Shown here one piece after another: positions 4,579 to 7,148 of a stretch of DNA of 7,148 nucleotides. Every line of letters begins with the position of its first letter. The first letter of the stretch is position 1. The translations under genes were made by a program, and so were the position numbers. Source of the DNA: an uncultured Burkholderiales bacterium (GTDB lineage Bacteria > Pseudomonadota > Gammaproteobacteria > Burkholderiales > Burkholderiaceae_E). Under the pieces are notes generated by a model. That model had not been told where the DNA came from. It saw only the letters and a list, made by a program, of their open reading frames with translations, and did not search any database. Where the stretch lies: NCBI GenBank assembly GCA_903898725.1, contig CAIUGQ010000657.1, positions 1 to 7,148 on the forward strand, read 5' to 3'.

Positions 4579-6210
4579 ATGTATTCCGGATTCGACGACC
4601 CCGGCCGCTGGGTGCTGCCCGCGGTGCTCGCGGAGCAGGCCGAGCGGCGTCCCGATGCGCGCTGGATCGAGACCACCACCGGCGAGCGCGCCAGCTTCTC
4701 GCGGCTCAACGAGGACGTCGAGCGCGCGGCGGCCTGCTTCGCGTCGCTCGGCGTGGCGCCCGGCGACCATGTCGCGGTGATGCTGCCCAACGGGCTGGAC
4801 CTGGTGCGCGCCTGGCTCGGCCTCGGTCGGCTCGGCGCGGTCGCGGTGATGCTCAACACCGAGCTCACCGGCGCGTTCCTGCGTCATCCGCTCGCCGACT
4901 GTGGTGCTGCGCTCGCAGTGGTCGATGCGACGCTGATGCCGGCGTTCCTCGAGGCCTCGCACGACGTGCCGGCGATCGCGCGGGTGCTGGTCGCCGGCGA
5001 CGCGCCCCCCGCGCCCTCGCGGCCGGGGCTCGCGATGCTGGCCTGGGACGCCTGGCGCGACGCGCCGCGTCACGCCGGGCCGATGCCGCGCGCGCAGGAC
5101 ATCGCGTGCGTGATGTACACCTCGGGCACCAGCGGCCCGGCCAAGGGCGTGCTGATGCCGCACGCGCACTGCTTCCTCTACGGCCGCGGCGCCATCGACT
5201 CGCTCGAGCTCACGGCCGACGACGTCTACTACATCGTGCTGCCGCTGTTCCATGCGAACGGTCTGCTGATGCAGCTCGCCGCCACCCTGATCGCCGGCTG
5301 CTCGGCGATCGTGCGGCCGCGCTTCTCGGCGAGCGCCTGGCTCGACGACGTGCGCCGCCACGGCGCGACGGCGACCAACTGCCTGGGCGCGCTCGCGGCC
5401 TTCCTGATCGCCACGCCGCCGACGCCCCACGACCGCGATCACCGGCTGCGCGTCGTGAAGAACGCCCCGAACCTCGCCGAGCACGAGGCGGTGTTCCGCG
5501 AGCGCTTCGGCGTACCCGACGTCACCTCGGGCTTCGGCATGACCGAGGTCAACATCCCGACCTGGGGGCGCCTGGGCGAGTCCTTGCCGGGCACCGCGGG
5601 GCGCGTCTACGACCGGTTCTTCGAGATGGTCATCGCCGACCCCGAGACCGACCGGCCGGTGGCCGCCGGCGAACTCGGCGAAATCCTCGTGCGGCCGAAG
5701 GTGCCCTTCGGGTTCATGGCGGGCTATCACGGTCGGGCGCAGCAGACGGTCGAGGCCTGGCGCAACCTGTGGTTCCACACCGGGGATGCCGGCACGCTGA
5801 GCGCCGACGGGGTGCTGACCTTCGTCGACCGCATCAAGGACTGCATCCGGCGTCGCGGCGAGAACCTGTCGGCGACCGAGATCGAGTCGGCGTTCGCGAC
5901 GCTCGCCGGTGTCGCCGAGGTCGCCGCGTACGCGGTGCCGTCCGACATCCGCGGTGGCGAGGACGAGGTGATGCTCGCGGTGGTGCCCGCCCCCGGCGCG
6001 CAGCCGACGCCGCAGCAGGTCGCGGACCATGCCGAGCGCACGCTGCCGCGCTTCGCGCGCCCGCGCTACGTGAGCGTGATCGACGCGCTGCCGAAGACCG
6101 CCACCGGCAAGGTGCAGCGTGCGCTGCTGCGCAAGCGCGGTGCCGAGGGCGCGTGGGATGCGACGACCGCATCGGCCGCGCTGGCCCCGGCGCCGACCGA
6201 GCCGCGATGA
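4579..6210 (+). CDS. AMP-forming acyl-CoA ligase, CaiC-like
   Basis: A 543-residue cytoplasmic adenylate-forming enzyme (ANL superfamily) that would activate a carboxylic acid to its acyl-AMP and then to the CoA thioester. Motifs in order: YTSGTSGPAKG (180-190, phosphate-binding loop), LPLFHANGL, GFGMTE (318-323, adenine/acid-binding), WFHTGD with Asp403 (ribose contact), FVDRIKDCIRRRGENLS (415-431, hinge around Asp417), VPSDIRGGEDEVMLAVVP, and PKTATGK with catalytic Lys511. All key residues are present, so the enzyme should be active. The VPSDxxGEDEVM segment and the overall form resemble crotonobetaine/carnitine-CoA ligase (CaiC) and related 'ATP-dependent acyl-CoA ligases'. The true substrate is unknown; a carnitine operon is not visible around it. 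An Ala/Pro/Thr-rich tail of about 20 residues follows the usual end. Its stop codon overlaps the start of the FAD-binding gene (ATGA), indicating translational coupling. Confidence 0.93.
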   Translation: MYSGFDDPGRWVLPAVLAEQAERRPDARWIETTTGERASFSRLNEDVERAAACFASLGVAPGDHVAVMLPNGLDLVRAWLGLGRLGAVAVMLNTELTGAFLRHPLADCGAALAVVDATLMPAFLEASHDVPAIARVLVAGDAPPAPSRPGLAMLAWDAWRDAPRHAGPMPRAQDIACVMYTSGTSGPAKGVLMPHAHCFLYGRGAIDSLELTADDVYYIVLPLFHANGLLMQLAATLIAGCSAIVRPRFSASAWLDDVRRHGATATNCLGALAAFLIATPPTPHDRDHRLRVVKNAPNLAEHEAVFRERFGVPDVTSGFGMTEVNIPTWGRLGESLPGTAGRVYDRFFEMVIADPETDRPVAAGELGEILVRPKVPFGFMAGYHGRAQQTVEAWRNLWFHTGDAGTLSADGVLTFVDRIKDCIRRRGENLSATEIESAFATLAGVAEVAAYAVPSDIRGGEDEVMLAVVPAPGAQPTPQQVADHAERTLPRFARPRYVSVIDALPKTATGKVQRALLRKRGAEGAWDATTASAALAPAPTEPR

Positions 6211-7148
6211 GCGGGACGGCGACGCCGCCCATGGCGGGCACGGGCGGCCCAACGGGCTCGGCTGCGCCGGTCAACGCACCGGTCAACGCGCCGCTCACCG
6301 CGCCGCGCCACGTCGTTGTCGTCGGCTGCGGCTTCGCGGGCACCAGCGCGCTCTGGCAGCTCGTGCACCGCCATCCGGTCGAGCGGGTCACCGTCCTCGA
6401 GGCGAGCGGCGAGTTCGGACCGGGCTTCGCCTACCGCGAGCGCGACTGCCCCGACTACCTCGTCAACAACACCACCGACACGATGTGTCTGGCGCCGACG
6501 CACCGCGGTGCCTTCATCGACTGGCTGCGGATGACCGGCCATCCGGGCGCGGCCGAGCCGGGCGGACACCTGCCGCGTGCCGAGTTCGGGAGCTTCCTGC
6601 GCGAGGTGGTGCGCGCCTCGCTCGTCGGCGCCTCGATCCGCGGCCTGCGGGTCGAGCTCGTGCCGCAGGAGGCGACCGGCATCGAGGAGCCGCCCGAGGG
6701 CGGCGTGACCGTGCGCTGGGCGGGCGGCGAGGTCCGGGCCGATGCGGTGCTGTTGGCCACCGGGCGCTGCCCCGCCGCGAGCCGCGTCGCACCGCCGCCG
6801 CCCGGTGCCTCGGCCCGTTTCTTCGCGACCCACGTCTGCCGCGACGAGCTCGACGCGCTCCCCGCCGATGCGACGGTGCACGTGCTCGGCGCTTCGCTCA
6901 GCGCCTACGACGTCGCGAACCGGCTGTTCTCGCCACGCACCGGCGCGGCCTTCGTGCGCGAGCCCGACGGCACGCTGCGCTTCGAGGGCGGCCCGAACGC
7001 GCGCCGCCTGGTGCTGATGTCGCGCTCGGGGCGGCTCAAGAAGGTCGGTGGCCGCAGCCGCATGCCGATCCGGCGCACCCGGCTCGTCGAGCCGGTGCTC
7101 GCGGCGCTCGCCGCCGAGCGCGGCGGCCTGACGCTCGAGGACGTCGTG
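6207..7148 (+). CDS. FAD/NAD(P)-binding oxidoreductase, N-terminal 314 residues (3' end outside window)
   Basis: The frame is open from ATG 6207 to the window end. After a Pro/Ala/Gly-rich leader (1-34), a dinucleotide-binding fold begins: HVVVVGCGFAG (35-45, GxGxxG), acidic Glu65 at the end of strand 2 (VTVLEA), then GPGFAY, YLVNNTTDTM (84-93), and LLATGR (182-187), the second FAD-contact motif. VHVLGASLSAYDVANRL (224-240) looks like an internal NAD(P)-binding motif of the LGxGxSAxD type, although its central Gly is Ser. This arrangement matches the FAD_NAD_bind_9 type of flavoproteins, which includes FAD-dependent hydroxylases; the substrate is not identifiable. The start overlaps the ligase stop by 4 bases, and the two were probably selected to be made together, perhaps acting on the same metabolite. 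The leader before residue 35 is longer than a typical Rossmann start, so a later start is possible, for example ATG 6231 (Met9). The normal family length cannot be assessed because the gene is cut. Confidence 0.85.
   Translation, partial: MSGTATPPMAGTGGPTGSAAPVNAPVNAPLTAPRHVVVVGCGFAGTSALWQLVHRHPVERVTVLEASGEFGPGFAYRERDCPDYLVNNTTDTMCLAPTHRGAFIDWLRMTGHPGAAEPGGHLPRAEFGSFLREVVRASLVGASIRGLRVELVPQEATGIEEPPEGGVTVRWAGGEVRADAVLLATGRCPAASRVAPPPPGASARFFATHVCRDELDALPADATVHVLGASLSAYDVANRLFSPRTGAAFVREPDGTLRFEGGPNARRLVLMSRSGRLKKVGGRSRMPIRRTRLVEPVLAALAAERGGLTLEDVV
6264..6305 (+). repeat. 12-bp tandem repeat in the flavoprotein leader
   Basis: About 3.5 copies of a 12-base unit, GCGCCGGTCAAC, with 1 mismatch in copy 2 and 2 in copy 3. 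It encodes A-P-V-N, A-P-V-N, A-P-L-T, A-P just ahead of the first FAD-binding strand. The unit is a multiple of three, so copy-number change would keep the frame. Confidence 0.75.

Noticed and set aside
4015..6252. Continuous 745-codon minus-strand frame joining DUF3830 upstream through the antisense of the acyl-CoA ligase
   Set aside because: The upstream part is Arg/His/Gly-rich without family motifs and is antisense to a ligase with every catalytic motif. High GC content removes stop codons. Only the 136-residue DUF3830 portion is real.
6066..6881. Minus-strand frame of 271 codons opposite the ligase end and flavoprotein
   Set aside because: Shadow of the coupled plus-strand genes; no domain visible.

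Overview
This window is a compact, very GC-rich (about 70% or more by eye) stretch of bacterial chromosome. Almost every base is coding, third codon positions are strongly G/C, and several neighbouring genes overlap by 4 bp. Gene content and codon use suggest a high-GC proteobacterium, most likely a betaproteobacterium of the Burkholderiales; this is an inference, since no marker gene is present. I see no tRNA, rRNA, CRISPR, insertion sequence, phage gene or attachment site, and no gene-free stretch over 300 bases.

Layout. (1) Bases 1-237 (+) are the C-terminal end of a major facilitator (MFS) transporter. (2) A shikimate/quinate dehydrogenase-like gene (1071-238, -) converges on it, and the two stop codons abut with no base between them. 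(3) An 83-bp divergent spacer leads into a tightly coupled + strand operon: a short-chain dehydrogenase/reductase (1155-2000), then two small membrane-anchored proteins of the DUF1214 (1997-2698) and DUF1254 (2695-3252) families, each starting with GTG inside the previous stop codon. (4) A - strand pair converges on this operon: a DUF3830 cyclophilin-like protein (4425-4015) followed by a Nu-class-like glutathione S-transferase (3969-3277). (5) A 153-bp divergent spacer separates that pair from a + strand operon: a CaiC-like acyl-CoA ligase (4579-6210), coupled by an ATGA overlap to a Rossmann-fold FAD/NAD(P)-binding oxidoreductase (6207 to beyond the window end).

How the genes may work together. 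Transporter, AroE-like dehydrogenase, SDR, GST, acyl-CoA ligase and FAD enzyme are typical parts of accessory uptake and catabolism of organic acids or aromatic compounds in soil and water bacteria. They lie in at least four transcription units, so a single shared pathway is not shown. No regulator gene is present.

Points of most interest are: a textbook G-quadruplex motif in the 45-bp gap between the DUF3830 and GST genes, with a second G-rich purine tract on the other side of the DUF3830 gene; the split, order-reversed DUF1214/DUF1254 pair downstream of an SDR; and an AroE-like enzyme that keeps the catalytic residues but has lost one substrate-binding serine and appears suited to NAD+ rather than NADP+.
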